NCBI RefSeq assembly: GCF_900635815.1
Contig: NZ_LR134173.1
Location: forward strand, 2,016,001-2,080,000
DNA length: 64,000 bases
Direction of reading: 5' to 3'
From: Legionella cherrii
GTDB lineage: Bacteria > Pseudomonadota > Gammaproteobacteria > Legionellales > Legionellaceae
Positions 10,601-19,385 of this stretch are shown piece by piece. Numbering within the stretch: position 1 is the stretch's first letter; every line of letters starts with the position of its first letter. A model generated the notes under the pieces. That model made no database searches. It saw only the letters and a program-made list of their open reading frames with translations, and was not told the origin of the DNA. The translations under genes were made by a program, and so were the position numbers.

Positions 10601-12782
10601 GCGTTTCTCTTTCCTGTTGCAATGGTTTTAACCAAGAACCCAATATCCAGCGGATAATGGGGTAGCTCATCCAAGAGATAGTTTTACCCAGGCTATTTAT
10701 CCGCTCCTGATTACCTAGGAAAGCTGACTGGATAGCGTTCGTTTTAGTGTCTATTTCAGAGCTCTGATTTTGAAGAGATAATTTTAAACTCTCCCAATTT
10801 TGACTCTGTTTCGTTAATAAACTTTTTATTGCTTGATCCTCAGTTTCCACCTCTTTTAGTTTTATTTGGTGTGCACTTTCCCTAGCTGCGCGATTCTTAA
10901 TGAGCTCAAGCTTAGTCTCTCTATTTTTCTTGATGCTTAAATTGACTTGTTGACTCAAACCCTCCAAATGGTGTTTTAAACTCGCTAAAGTATTGTGTAT
11001 CTGGAACTCCTTGGAGAGCTTATCCAGTTCAACCAAAAGGTTTGCTATTTTTTTCCTTTTTTCTTCTGGGTCCTGTAATGGGGCAAAAGAACGTAATTCT
11101 TCTACAAATTGATCCATAGCTTCTTTAAAAGCTCTAGGGTCCATCTCATCAAATATTTTTTTAGCTTTGGCTAAATCTTCCGAGTTATCGAGCAAATTAT
11201 TTATTTCTAAAAACTTAATTCTTTCATAGTGTTGTGCTTTTAAAATTTCTAATTCGGCTAAGGCGTTTTCCTGACCGAAGTAAAATTTTCGATATTTATC
11301 TTGAATATCTAGATAATCTTTATCTAATTGCTGATTTTCTTTCACTGCTTGCAAGCACAGGGCAGCAATTTGTTTGGAAAATTCTAGAATGTCGCGATTG
11401 ATCTCTTGATATCCGGATTGGCTTAACTTCAATGCCATTAGACTCTTGTCTACCAAGGTGTCAACTGTTCTTTCTAAATCGCTTGAGTTCTCTTCAAAGC
11501 ATATCTTTTCTGCTTCATCAAAATACCGGAAGTGTACTCGCGCTTTTTGTTGTTCCTCTTCTAAACGTTGTTCAATTTCTTTTAATCGCGCTTCAAGTTG
11601 CTGTACGTCTTTACCGTACTTTTTAAGAATTTCTAAATTAATTCCGATATCCGCCGGTATTTTTATTTTTGCTATTTCTTTTTGAATTGCGCTTAGATTG
11701 GTATCATTCTGCTTAAGTTGTTCCAGTGATTCCCTATTTTTTTCCTTTGCTTGCGAACTGAGGGCTGCGACTTGTTTGGAAAAGTCTAGAATTTCGCGAT
11801 TGATTACTTGAGATCTTTTCTGACTGGAGCTCACTACCTCGGAGCTCACTTCAACCAAGATTTCGCCTAATTTTTTAGAATTTCTTGATTTCTCTCCAGA
11901 GTATCTGCTTATTGCTTCATCAACATACTGGAAGGGTACTTGTTTTTTTTGTTGCTCCTCTGCTAGAACTTGTTCAATTTTTTTTAATTGCTCTTCAAGC
12001 TTCTCTACGTTTTTGCCGTATCTTTTAAGAATCCCTAAATTAATTTCGATATCAGCCGGTATTTTTATCTTTCTTATTGCCTCCTCAATTACGCTGATCA
12101 TATTATCATTTGCTGTAACAGCATCCCGGTGTTCATCTCCAATTTTCATTAAGATATCTACGCGATTCTCTAATCTGTTCAAGGTGGACTGATGTTCGGG
12201 TGCATCTGTTTTTCTTAAGTTCTTGATTAAAAAAAGATAATTTTTTTGAAGAGAAAGATTCTTTGCTAAACTATAAGGAGAGACTTTTATTAATTTTTCA
12301 ATCATTAAATCAATGTAGTCACCCTTTAAAGATTTATTTTTTGCCAACAAGGCCCGAGTAATGAGAACACACGTACTCAATTTCATTTCATTCAACAGCT
12401 TTGATTTCAATTCCACCTTGTTTTTTACTTGTTTGACTAAATTTTCCCTCATATTTTTCAGTTGATTATGGTAATTTCCAGGACCAACACTTTCTTGAAA
12501 ACCGCCCAATTTCTCATATAACTCTTTGCAATCTTTCGTAGAGGGGTTGGCGATGAACAAATAGCTACTCAATAGCTCATCCATGAGATTTGAAATTGTA
12601 TTTTCTTTATCCTTTCCAATTATTCCATTAAGATAAGAAAGGAGGATTTGAAGTTCTTCTTTTGGTTTTTCAAATTTGCAAGAGTCCTCAATCACCGCTT
12701 TAAACACTTTTCGATCGTTATCTTCAAAGACAGAATTTTTTAAGACGCTTTTAAGTCGTTCTTGCACTAATTTACTAAACAT
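7641..12782 (-). CDS. Large ankyrin-repeat / coiled-coil protein, probable Dot/Icm effector
   Basis: 1713 residues, start ATG 12782 preceded by GAGAGGA. Residues 1-225 are helical, 230-850 are mostly coiled coil, and ankyrin repeats appear in blocks at about 905-1030, 1095-1180, 1305-1350 and 1510-1640 (GNTPLHFAA, GNTPLHEAV and similar). Within the coiled coil, residues 230-349 and 364-483 are two copies of one unit with an exact 134-residue offset (KIKIPADI...INREILDFSKQ). The C-terminus is rich in Glu, Gln and Lys, which fits but does not prove a Dot/Icm signal. Ankyrin repeats bind host proteins; no enzymatic domain is recognisable. A PmrA-like box and a TATAAT lie upstream. It is much longer than most Legionella ankyrin effectors. 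Confidence 0.85.
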   Translation of the reverse strand: MFSKLVQERLKSVLKNSVFEDNDRKVFKAVIEDSCKFEKPKEELQILLSYLNGIIGKDKENTISNLMDELLSSYLFIANPSTKDCKELYEKLGGFQESVGPGNYHNQLKNMRENLVKQVKNKVELKSKLLNEMKLSTCVLITRALLAKNKSLKGDYIDLMIEKLIKVSPYSLAKNLSLQKNYLFLIKNLRKTDAPEHQSTLNRLENRVDILMKIGDEHRDAVTANDNMISVIEEAIRKIKIPADIEINLGILKRYGKNVEKLEEQLKKIEQVLAEEQQKKQVPFQYVDEAISRYSGEKSRNSKKLGEILVEVSSEVVSSSQKRSQVINREILDFSKQVAALSSQAKEKNRESLEQLKQNDTNLSAIQKEIAKIKIPADIGINLEILKKYGKDVQQLEARLKEIEQRLEEEQQKARVHFRYFDEAEKICFEENSSDLERTVDTLVDKSLMALKLSQSGYQEINRDILEFSKQIAALCLQAVKENQQLDKDYLDIQDKYRKFYFGQENALAELEILKAQHYERIKFLEINNLLDNSEDLAKAKKIFDEMDPRAFKEAMDQFVEELRSFAPLQDPEEKRKKIANLLVELDKLSKEFQIHNTLASLKHHLEGLSQQVNLSIKKNRETKLELIKNRAARESAHQIKLKEVETEDQAIKSLLTKQSQNWESLKLSLQNQSSEIDTKTNAIQSAFLGNQERINSLGKTISWMSYPIIRWILGSWLKPLQQERETLLATNTTLGNLGSSLKKIKNETDKIASSNAQVTDFKSLQDEYKGLENFRQKESIRQFIPNLFSIEKSDYAQVSGQILELENKKQQLTSDAKIIEDEVLKLNNVIAGLQEKMKGLESDKEKTFTDLLIEAHGKETKGIDLTHMRNKHFLLHLQSSAEQGNIDPINLIMEHCIRLDAPNSNGDNALHLAARNGKIEAARWLLSRKEQWHSKNKDGNTPLHFAALGEKPEMVSLLLDELRDKNSNFKNNRGNTPLHEAVSKGNLEILNLLLSDLKTKKQEWNVPNASGHTPLYSAVSQGKATVVNLLIDDLRERNALTPAKGQFNTLLFLAYKRYCEAREPNKREKRDNFEIIMQSLKKEGAQFDLSKEDSAGNNIFHLAAKNGDIQQIQELTQKEKSTLDKFVGDTINFLVGSDPINKENTTGKTPLQLALENDHHHAVRLLILSGAKIDKPTLATEKGKLFLDEVSPTDDQEIYARLLKEGLINSPTQEAVSTAPLAEQTSLEDANAESAEGNDEPSAQERLAEEERLAEEQLAREREVSLQNKIKNIGLRDFNVAEVRNNLMEEIKTAPSRERSRLANAKDIHGNTLLHILVNNKEEKAVKVVCKYADVYIKDRNKKSALTLATESLHEQSGSLMGIFGSLAGKKIGDYKEAKIYQAIAEKARSQDSIQLKSLKIISQMQSVVQQLLLKHKSLILALKEKNAEIGDLEQLSMGAGKRSLEIVKIMQDTKDETEYKIKYPLESQEVVKLQEEMMGIIRIVKADIALMEDRLKSLKNAEKYQWHFGEQDTPLHQDIKRGDIDSWNQRRNAEALAENINKMSDGYPPLHLAILYAKSSDSQEEQETSLKMAKFLIEKGADINAKNPEGETALHLLAKRSDRAALEIVKLLKARQVETNAVDKGGNNARQIAEREKNQNFLNLFPTVCEEMIKKGITFFAAPEQEPAMVSSKNKTEEGPVFVDKTNLFKQMRKKKQEEQQHQQETIKLSG

Positions 12783-12837
12783 AAATATCCTCTCTTAATT
12801 GATCCGCAAGGACAATAATTGAACTCATAATCACACA

Positions 12838-12870
12838 ATTATACAATTAGTTTATTAAGTTAACATTAAT
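12838..12870 (-). promoter_or_regulatory. PmrA-type box with -10 TATAAT upstream of the ankyrin effector
   Basis: On the minus strand ATTAATGTT, AA, CTTAATAAA (12870-12851) matches the tandem layout of the Legionella PmrA site (two cTTAATatT half-sites spaced by 2). A perfect TATAAT follows at 12843-12838, so the box occupies the -35 region, as in PmrA-activated effector promoters. The gene start lies 55 bases further on. Confidence 0.65.
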
Positions 12871-13184
12871 GGGAAATTTTTCTGATTGGAGGAGAGTGCC
12901 GAAGTTACTTACAACTTAACGCAAGGTAATCATGCGTAGGTTTATAGTGAATACTGTTTTATTATAAATTACTTACATTAAGGACTTATTAATTAGCTGA
13001 AATCGAACCAGCGATTGAGGCGAAGCGCTTAAGGACAAATTAGATGATGCGTAAAACGACGATAAAATAGGGGGATGACGGTCGTTAAATTCGCCTAATA
13101 ATCGGTTTCGCTTTACTGTTCACATAGACGTTCATACTGTTTGAATTGGTTGAGATATAAAAAGTATCTTGAGTTATTTATAAG
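12871..13184. other. Intergenic, nothing recognised
   Basis: No reading frame, RNA gene or clear repeat is visible between the PmrA-like promoter and the inverted repeat behind the outer-membrane protein gene. Confidence 0.5.
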
Positions 13185-13250
13185 CAGACCTCATTAAATA
13201 TTTCTAAAAACGGTCAAAGCCTACTCTCGCTTTATTTTTAATGAGGTCTG
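13185..13250 (-). terminator. Long-loop inverted repeat downstream of the OMP gene
   Basis: CAGACCTCATTAAA (13185-13198) and TTTAATGAGGTCTG (13237-13250) are perfect 14-bp complements with a 38-base loop. It begins 24 bases after the stop of the outer-membrane protein gene and probably ends or stabilises that transcript. The long loop is unusual for an intrinsic terminator. Confidence 0.5.
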
Positions 13251-13273
13251 TTTATTACATCAACACCAGAAAC

Positions 13274-14158
13274 CTAAAAGTCAAACAATCTATTAATGGA
13301 TATATTAATGGATTGCAACAGTGTCGTTTTAAAAGTATCTTTTGTTGCCAGTATTCCGGTTGTCAATAGGGTATCACCATTCATTGTAGATGTATTAGCA
13401 AATGATTGTTCATGTCGACTTACGCGACCTTCTAAAGCTGAAAAAGTATAGGATGCATCTATAAACCATGAAGGAGTAATAAAATAGTTCATTCCAATTT
13501 GAGCACCGCCACCCCATGCCCACATGGTGGGGGAACCATAGTTTACCAAACCGGTTACATTGAGCGTTTCACCATTGACAATGGCATAACCTATGGAGTT
13601 GTAGTTTTGTGATTGCAAACTGATTAATGAAGGACCTGCACCTAAGTATATGCTTTTATTGTCAAACTTTTTACCAATTAAAGCGAATAAATTCATATCG
13701 TGGTTAATGGTTGTTTCAACAGAATCAGCAATTGCATAGCCAAACATCGGGCTCTTGGCACCCGATGCGCTGGTGAGCACCCCAGTTTGAGGAAGGTAAA
13801 GATCACGATTCGTTACCACTGCTCCAAGATATTGATAAGTAAATTTAATCCCATAATAAATGCTATCATTATAGTTTCTTAAATATCCAGTTTGAACCTC
13901 TGGTGATAAGTTTTGGCTCCAGTTTATAAATGGGGCGGCATTACCTTGGGCAATTCCGGTAGAATTGTACACGCCGTCAATATACAAGCTTGAAATCCCT
14001 AAACCCCATGAGTTCTGATGAATCCTTAGGGAGTTGTAATTTCCACCTACCCCAATAAAAAAACCTTGAGAATTAGGCGCTGATCCCATAGTCCCTGCGA
14101 AAGCAGAGGTAGCAAAAATGGAGAGCGATAAAATGGTCTTAAATGATTTGCAACCCAT
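13274..14158 (-). CDS. Outer-membrane beta-barrel protein of the Legionella opacity/OMP type
   Basis: About 294 residues from ATG 14158, which has AAAGGA at the right distance; the longer frame upstream has no ribosome-binding site. The N-terminus is a signal peptide ending in SAFA followed by GTMG, a sequence common in exported Legionella barrel proteins. The mature part has alternating polar and aromatic strands (GFFIGVGGNYNSL, WFIDASYTF) and ends in phenylalanine, the usual barrel-assembly signal. It sits in the outer membrane as a small barrel; whether it is a pore, an adhesin or structural is not shown. It is a monocistronic gene between effector-like genes. Confidence 0.85.
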   Translation of the reverse strand: MGCKSFKTILSLSIFATSAFAGTMGSAPNSQGFFIGVGGNYNSLRIHQNSWGLGISSLYIDGVYNSTGIAQGNAAPFINWSQNLSPEVQTGYLRNYNDSIYYGIKFTYQYLGAVVTNRDLYLPQTGVLTSASGAKSPMFGYAIADSVETTINHDMNLFALIGKKFDNKSIYLGAGPSLISLQSQNYNSIGYAIVNGETLNVTGLVNYGSPTMWAWGGGAQIGMNYFITPSWFIDASYTFSALEGRVSRHEQSFANTSTMNGDTLLTTGILATKDTFKTTLLQSINISINRLFDF

Positions 14159-14362
14159 TGATAGTCCTTTATAAAAATTGAAAAAGTTAGTGTATTCACT
14201 AATTGACTTGATTTCAATCTTAGAATTTTTAAAAAATGAAAGTGTTTCACTCCGTGGATGCAACATGAACTGGCAGTGAATTGCCTGATATGTAGACCTT
14301 GGTATGTTCAGTTAAATTGAGATCGATAAAGCGAAGCCCAATACGCTGTTGATAATATCGAG

Positions 14363-14391
14363 TCAGCCATATTATCGATTAATATGGCTGA
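14363..14391 (-). terminator. Perfect 12-bp stem-loop after the 576-residue gene
   Basis: TCAGCCATATTA, loop TCGAT, TAATATGGCTGA. It lies 13 bases beyond the stop at 14404. There is no U-run after it on the minus strand, so it may be a weak terminator or a 3' stabiliser. Confidence 0.5.
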
Positions 14392-14403
14392 ATTAAAACT
14401 CGA

Positions 14404-16128
14404 TCAATGTGAATTTCCATATGAAATTGGTTGTGGCGTGGGACTGTTCTCCTCAATTTGCGCCAGAATACCATGAAGCACTTCATCTTGTTCTATGATT
14501 GAAACATAATCAGGGTATTTATTCCTCAACCCGTCAACATCACTGTTATTATTTAGAACATCGATTAATAGTTTTGCTGCTAAAATTTGCTTATTGTAGC
14601 ATCTCAGGTTTGATTTCATTTCCTCTTGTTCATTACTGTAAAAGTGCTGCACAAAAAAACTGAATTTCGTAAGAATGCTGCTAGGTTCTGCTGAGAGGGC
14701 ATCAAGTGCTTGCACCATGGCCTCTGCCTTTTGACTTTTTTCCTGAATGTATTGTTTTAATTCCTGCATCAGGAAAAACCGGCTCGTAAAATAGATGCAT
14801 TGAGGGTGATCGTCCCAGATTCCAATTCCTTGATTGTAATAATCATGTTGAAAACCCATTAATTCAGCCCAGCTGTCCCGTTCTGCTTGGGATGCAAAAG
14901 CAATAGCCAGTTCATGTCCCTCATTGGCTAAATAAACACCCTGATCACCGAGGCCATTGGAGCTTTTGATGATAATTTGATGATTGTTCGGATCAAGATT
15001 CACCATGTGGTGGAAAGACTGCAGGCTCGATTGATAAAATTTATCAATCAGTGTTGGATCATTGGGACAAGTAATACTGATGCTTGGAGGATTGTTCCAG
15101 CTTCCTTTGCAAATCAGTTGGGGGGCAATACTGGCAGTATAGGTATTCTTAACGGATTCATTGACTTTGTTGATGTAAGCGCTGACCTCTTCTGGTTTTT
15201 TATCAACAGAGTCTGCAAAAATTCTATTGATTAGATCCGCAGGTAATTTAGATAAGTTAGATTCTGACTGCAAGGAACCTTGTATTAACATCATTGCCAG
15301 ATTGGTCGGATCAGAGTTCCAGTTTAATTCCAAGGGGAAATGATAATCCAGTCCGAAATCCTTGGGAATATGCCCTGCAGATGCCATTAACTTGAATATC
15401 TCCAGGGTTAGTGTCATAGCCGATTCTCCATATTTTCCGCCACATAGATCAATCCATTGAGGTTCACGATTGGGTAACCTCCTTGCATACCGATCTAAAC
15501 TGTCATAGAGGTATCGTTCATAAGATTCCTCAAATACATTAGGTAATATATGGGCTTGATCTTCTCCAGGGAAGCGATAAAACCAAGTGTCATTTTCTTT
15601 GAAAAGACCAATTTCATGTCGTTCCAAATGTTTACTTGTTTTGTTAAGACAAACGATTAAATGGCGCTCTAATCCCAATACATCGAGTACCATCCGGTTT
15701 ATCTGGTTGGATTGAATTTGGCTGCCTTGGGGTAATTCAAATGCGTTTTCATAAACTGTACGCTCCTTTTTCTTCGCACTGTTCACAATAGGTGATGGAA
15801 GCTGGACCTCTACTATGTAAGTCGCAAGATACTCAGAATAGGATACAGAAGTATTTTCCTTACCACAGGCACTCGTACGTTCCATTTGTTTAGTAAATAA
15901 AACCGGGCTGATTTTGGACTGTTCATTAATCGCCTCCTCAATGGAAAGATATGGATTTTTACTAAACTCCTCAATGGAAACATAAATATCATCAACAGCT
16001 GAAATTTTTTTGAACCCCATCTTGGACTGGTATACATCATTAGTTGCAACGCGAATGGTGAGCCAAGCACTACTCATTCCTTCTATCGTAGGGGATGGTT
16101 TTATTGATTCATGTTTCATTATTGCCAT
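14404..16128 (-). CDS. Hypothetical large protein, effector candidate
   Basis: 574 residues from ATG 16128, chosen because AAGGAG lies 8 bases upstream; no signal peptide and no membrane segment. I recognise no domain. Visible traits are a mixed alpha/beta composition, several Trp/Tyr-rich stretches (ENDTWFYRFPGED, GGKYGESAMTL) and a flexible C-terminus with SPTPQP. The absence of a bacterial secretion signal, the size and the location between an ankyrin protein and a CaaX protein make it a candidate Dot/Icm substrate, but this rests on context only. Confidence 0.7.
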   Translation of the reverse strand: MAIMKHESIKPSPTIEGMSSAWLTIRVATNDVYQSKMGFKKISAVDDIYVSIEEFSKNPYLSIEEAINEQSKISPVLFTKQMERTSACGKENTSVSYSEYLATYIVEVQLPSPIVNSAKKKERTVYENAFELPQGSQIQSNQINRMVLDVLGLERHLIVCLNKTSKHLERHEIGLFKENDTWFYRFPGEDQAHILPNVFEESYERYLYDSLDRYARRLPNREPQWIDLCGGKYGESAMTLTLEIFKLMASAGHIPKDFGLDYHFPLELNWNSDPTNLAMMLIQGSLQSESNLSKLPADLINRIFADSVDKKPEEVSAYINKVNESVKNTYTASIAPQLICKGSWNNPPSISITCPNDPTLIDKFYQSSLQSFHHMVNLDPNNHQIIIKSSNGLGDQGVYLANEGHELAIAFASQAERDSWAELMGFQHDYYNQGIGIWDDHPQCIYFTSRFFLMQELKQYIQEKSQKAEAMVQALDALSAEPSSILTKFSFFVQHFYSNEQEEMKSNLRCYNKQILAAKLLIDVLNNNSDVDGLRNKYPDYVSIIEQDEVLHGILAQIEENSPTPQPISYGNSH

Positions 16129-16496
16129 GGTCAATACTCCTTAAAAAAATTAAAAATTACTGCTTCACGAGCAGCTGAATTAGTTTTAGTAGGAGATAAA
16201 GTAAGACTTGATGGATTAAAACGAGTCGTTTTATCACTGAATTAAAATCTTAAGGAGTAAACAAACCGGAATTTATTTATTCCTGACCTTTATCTCAGCG
16301 ACAAACCCGTTTATTCATTAAAACTAGAATAATCAGTTCTCCAGCAATCCTTAGGGGAGAAGATAAGTCGTTGTATTCCAAGTTCGATTCAGGTTGAATC
16401 CTGAAGCCACTCGAAATTAGCTAAATTGTACCAAATTAAATCATTCTGATCAATGTTGGACTAAAAAAGGACTATAAAGCAATTCTTTATTTGTGT
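16129..16496. other. Intergenic, leader of the 574-residue gene
   Basis: 368 bases. The AAGGAG of the downstream minus-strand gene is at 16137-16142. A small CTGCT/AGCAG hairpin lies near 16162. Nothing else is recognisable. Confidence 0.5.
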
Positions 16497-17219
16497 TTAA
16501 ATAATCGTACAACATGAATGTAAAGTGGTGTTCGCATCATCTATATCACCTATATCATCACCCTCAACCAATATATTTAATTCATTCTGTAAATCGCTTG
16601 GCAGATTCTCTGTGGGCAATCTATTGGCTTTCACGGCAAATAAAGATTGACTCAATAAAGAAGAAGAATAACTTGTGTTAAAACTCAAAAATTGGTTTTG
16701 GTTCCATTTATGAAATGTATTCCCAGTAGGTAAAGCTGGAGGAATAAAATCTTGATTAAGCTGCATGCAATATTCGAAAAATAAATTTAAAGTGTGGGGG
16801 AGACAGGGGGTAATGTACAAGCATCCCTTAGCAGCCCGCTCAATGACGGGGATTGCTAATCTCAAAGCGTCCTCATCGGATAATCCATTGATATTTTTTA
16901 AAGCCTTGTTGTAACCCATAAACCAATAAGTGCTCTCACGAACGTAATTATTATAAAGATTCTCCTCTATGTTTTCCGGAGCAATAGAACCATATTTGGA
17001 AATTTGCAGAACTATTGCCATATTCAGGGTGCCTATCATGATGTGCTCTAAGCTGAGGCCTGTATATTTTCCAGGTTCTCTCAATATACAAATGGCTACA
17101 CCTAATACTTGATGATTCACTTGTGCACTATAGTTACTTGTTTTCATATCACGTTGAATTGCTTCAATGAATTTGGGGTAATAGGTGTTTTCTAATTCAT
17201 ATAAGGTAATTAATGGCAT
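16497..17219 (-). CDS. Hypothetical protein with C-terminal CaaX box (CCTII)
   Basis: 240 residues, start ATG 17219 (weak ribosome-binding site). No known domain is evident; it is mostly helical, with no signal peptide. The last residues are LHSCCTII: the CTII end has the form Cys-aliphatic-aliphatic-X and is preceded by a second cysteine, as in host proteins that are both prenylated and palmitoylated. Legionella pneumophila has known effectors prenylated by host enzymes through such ends. Two other proteins in this window also end in CaaX boxes. The protein is therefore a good candidate for a host-membrane-anchored effector. Its activity is unknown. Confidence 0.72.
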   Translation of the reverse strand: MPLITLYELENTYYPKFIEAIQRDMKTSNYSAQVNHQVLGVAICILREPGKYTGLSLEHIMIGTLNMAIVLQISKYGSIAPENIEENLYNNYVRESTYWFMGYNKALKNINGLSDEDALRLAIPVIERAAKGCLYITPCLPHTLNLFFEYCMQLNQDFIPPALPTGNTFHKWNQNQFLSFNTSYSSSLLSQSLFAVKANRLPTENLPSDLQNELNILVEGDDIGDIDDANTTLHSCCTII

Positions 17220-17608
17220 TTTTTAGGTTTATTGAATAAAAATGGGGAACAATCATATTGTTTTAAAAAAAGACGGTCAATTAATTGTTCTTTTTGATTG
17301 TTTAGTAATTGACGCGATTGTCACGCTGAAAGTACCAATTAGCGAACTTAGGTGGACAGATGGTTTATTGTGCTGCTTGAATTCCCAGTTCAGCAAGTCA
17401 GGTCAATAAAAAACTAGAAAGATGATTTAGATAAAGACAGCCTAAAGTTTAATCCCTGAGCGCATCAATTAATGTTTTTGATGAAAGTTGTCCTTCATGC
17501 CTGAGATTTCCGGGAGTAACCCGATTTATGTATTAAAAATATTCTGATCGATCAGTATGTGTTTAATTGGCTATAATTAAATACATAATCTTCATTGGAA
17601 TTATCATT
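17220..17608. promoter_or_regulatory. Intergenic region with divergent promoters
   Basis: 389 bases between two divergent genes. For the plus-strand gene a perfect TATAAT is at 17572-17577, 32 bases before ATG 17609, and a 10-bp palindrome TGATCGATCA is at 17545-17554, where a regulator could bind. No good -35 hexamer is present, which suggests activator dependence. The minus-strand promoter was not identified. Confidence 0.45.
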
Positions 17609-18727
17609 ATGAGGCGATTAAGTTTTCTTACCGGGAATTACAGTTCGAGTGCTCATCAGTATAAACAGGGCTTTTCCTCAACAGTATTAAATTTTATTAA
17701 AACTAAAAACAGTTCTGTTTTAGATGATTTCAGAAAAATCTATAAAATAAATTCTGAAACAAGTACATTCCAGAATTTCGTTCTACATTTGGAAAAAAAT
17801 AATAAAGGCCGTTCGTCTCTTTATAGGGGTATGAGTATTTCTGAGGTAACTGATATTTTAAGGAAAGAAAAGTTTGTATGTCCTCACTCAAGCAAAAAAG
17901 ACTCTCATTATAACATCCCCGAGCACGTCATTCGTAATAACTCTGCTATATTTGGTTCATTTTCACCTTCATTAGTAACTGGGGGGAAATATGCGAGCAG
18001 CACTACCATAGTTCCTAGCACCGGGGCGATAACTGAAACCAATTTTCCTCCTTTCTTTATTAATCCTAAAGAACTGGTCGCAACTCATGAAGAACTTTAC
18101 GAACGATATAGCAAACGTTATGAAAGTGAAGAACGGGAGCAAGCAGGAGAATTTCAAGGCTTGACTAATGTTTTGGATACGGCAGCAACAAATTCCGAAA
18201 TTACGATGATTCGAAATTTTGGTAAAACCTATGTTGGTTTACAAATGCAAGATGTGAGAGCGATTCATATATTAACTGTTCCTGGCAAAGTATTGTCTAA
18301 ATGGACCTCTATAAAGAATCCTTTACATGAAGTAAGTATTGAAAATCCTGGATACAAACAGAGAGTATGTTCGATTAAAGTCGGTTTTGCTGAGCATGAT
18401 ACTTATCTTAAGGAAGAATATGAACAAGTGAACAAAAGAAATCAACTCATGGGGCTTACTCCCGAAGGATCTAGAATCATTACGCTGCATGAGGCAAAAT
18501 ACATAGCCAAATCGGGTTTGTTGGAAATGCTAAACAGCATGTATGAAATTGATGGCGAAACACACGTATTTTCTCATGTTCCAAGTGACATTCGAATTAA
18601 TGATGTAGAGTCTCTTTGTAAACATATAACCGAAACAATTGAATCCTTACCTAATGTGAAGAAAAAAGGTCCTAAAATAGAAGAAATTACGGATGAAGAA
18701 CCGAAAGAAGGACCTACTCTGAAGTAA
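17609..18727 (+). CDS. Possible ADP-ribosyltransferase-like protein, effector candidate
   Basis: 372 residues from ATG 17609; a frame further upstream begins at a TTG inside the promoter and is unlikely. It is a distant paralogue of the protein at 49373-50443: both share an LYRG/IFRG motif, an S-x-S-P motif (SFSP here, STSP there), a TAATNSEIT/TAASNNEIT motif, a PGKVLSK/PGRLLGK motif and a GYKQRV/EFKKRV block. The ordered Arg, Ser-x-Ser and Glu resemble the R-S-E triad of mono-ADP-ribosyltransferases, although the usual E/Q two residues before the Glu is Asn. The acidic C-terminus (EEITDEEPKEG) resembles a Dot/Icm E-block signal. The activity is an inference. Confidence 0.55.
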   Translation: MRRLSFLTGNYSSSAHQYKQGFSSTVLNFIKTKNSSVLDDFRKIYKINSETSTFQNFVLHLEKNNKGRSSLYRGMSISEVTDILRKEKFVCPHSSKKDSHYNIPEHVIRNNSAIFGSFSPSLVTGGKYASSTTIVPSTGAITETNFPPFFINPKELVATHEELYERYSKRYESEEREQAGEFQGLTNVLDTAATNSEITMIRNFGKTYVGLQMQDVRAIHILTVPGKVLSKWTSIKNPLHEVSIENPGYKQRVCSIKVGFAEHDTYLKEEYEQVNKRNQLMGLTPEGSRIITLHEAKYIAKSGLLEMLNSMYEIDGETHVFSHVPSDIRINDVESLCKHITETIESLPNVKKKGPKIEEITDEEPKEGPTLK

Positions 18728-18746
18728 TTTAAGAATAAGCCTGAAT

Positions 18747-18791
18747 AAATCTTAGTCTATGCAGCGGAAATCATCTTTTAGGCTAAGATTT
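18747..18791 (+). terminator. Stem-loop after the ART-like gene
   Basis: AAATCTTAG (18747-18755) and CTAAGATTT (18783-18791) are perfect complements with a 27-base loop, starting 20 bases after the stop. No T-run follows. Confidence 0.4.
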
Positions 18792-18902
18792 AAACCAATT
18801 TTTAAACGCGGACCCCCAAAGCGAGTCATCAGTGCCTCAAGCCTATCTTGGTTTAAATGGCGCAATATCAGGTTTTTCATAGTCTTAAGTCACAGCAAGC
18901 CT

Positions 18903-19385
18903 TTAGGGTTCAGGCCGTCCTAAATGGTTCACCACTGTAGTCTGAATTGTGCCCAGCAATAAAATATTCCCATTATTAGGGTCAAAGGTTGGTGCTGTAT
19001 TCTGACTAATTGTAATCTGGGTTGAATAATACCTACTATCCACCATAACGGGATAGAGTGGTGTTTCATATATAGTCCCTAAGCCATTCGAATTGGCAAT
19101 TGGGGTAAGAGTAATGCTCGTTATCGGCGCTTGGCAAGTTTGGCCTATGCCAGCCCGGATGGAGGTTGCTGCCTGATAGGCAAGTGTGGTCGTATAACAG
19201 GGTAATGCGCCACCATTTAAAAACGCGACATTCACCGCTGTTTCAGTAGCGCCACCAGAACCACCAACATTATTGGCCAGTAAATTTGCAATATCAATTT
19301 GTTGGATTGGGGCATTTGCCGCCTGCAAATTTGTCGAAAAAATCTGTGTTAGCAAACTTAAAGCGGGTATCAATACTTTTTTCAT
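18903..19385 (-). CDS. Exported protein, second gene of a two-gene operon
   Basis: About 160 residues starting at ATG 19385, inside the stop of the upstream gene (ATGA overlap), so translation is coupled. The N-terminus MKKVLIPALSLL...LQA is a signal peptide. The mature part is rich in Gly, Thr, Asn and beta-branched residues, with two cysteines (LPCYTT, GQTCQA) that could form a disulfide. Its composition suggests a secreted or outer-surface beta-rich protein. No family is recognised. The partner upstream has the same character, so the two probably act together at the envelope. Confidence 0.72.
   Translation of the reverse strand: MKKVLIPALSLLTQIFSTNLQAANAPIQQIDIANLLANNVGGSGGATETAVNVAFLNGGALPCYTTTLAYQAATSIRAGIGQTCQAPITSITLTPIANSNGLGTIYETPLYPVMVDSRYYSTQITISQNTAPTFDPNNGNILLLGTIQTTVVNHLGRPEP

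Noticed and set aside
17567..17608. TTG start with hydrophobic leader for the ART-like gene
   Set aside because: The region holds a TATAAT promoter element, so the start must be downstream at ATG 17609.
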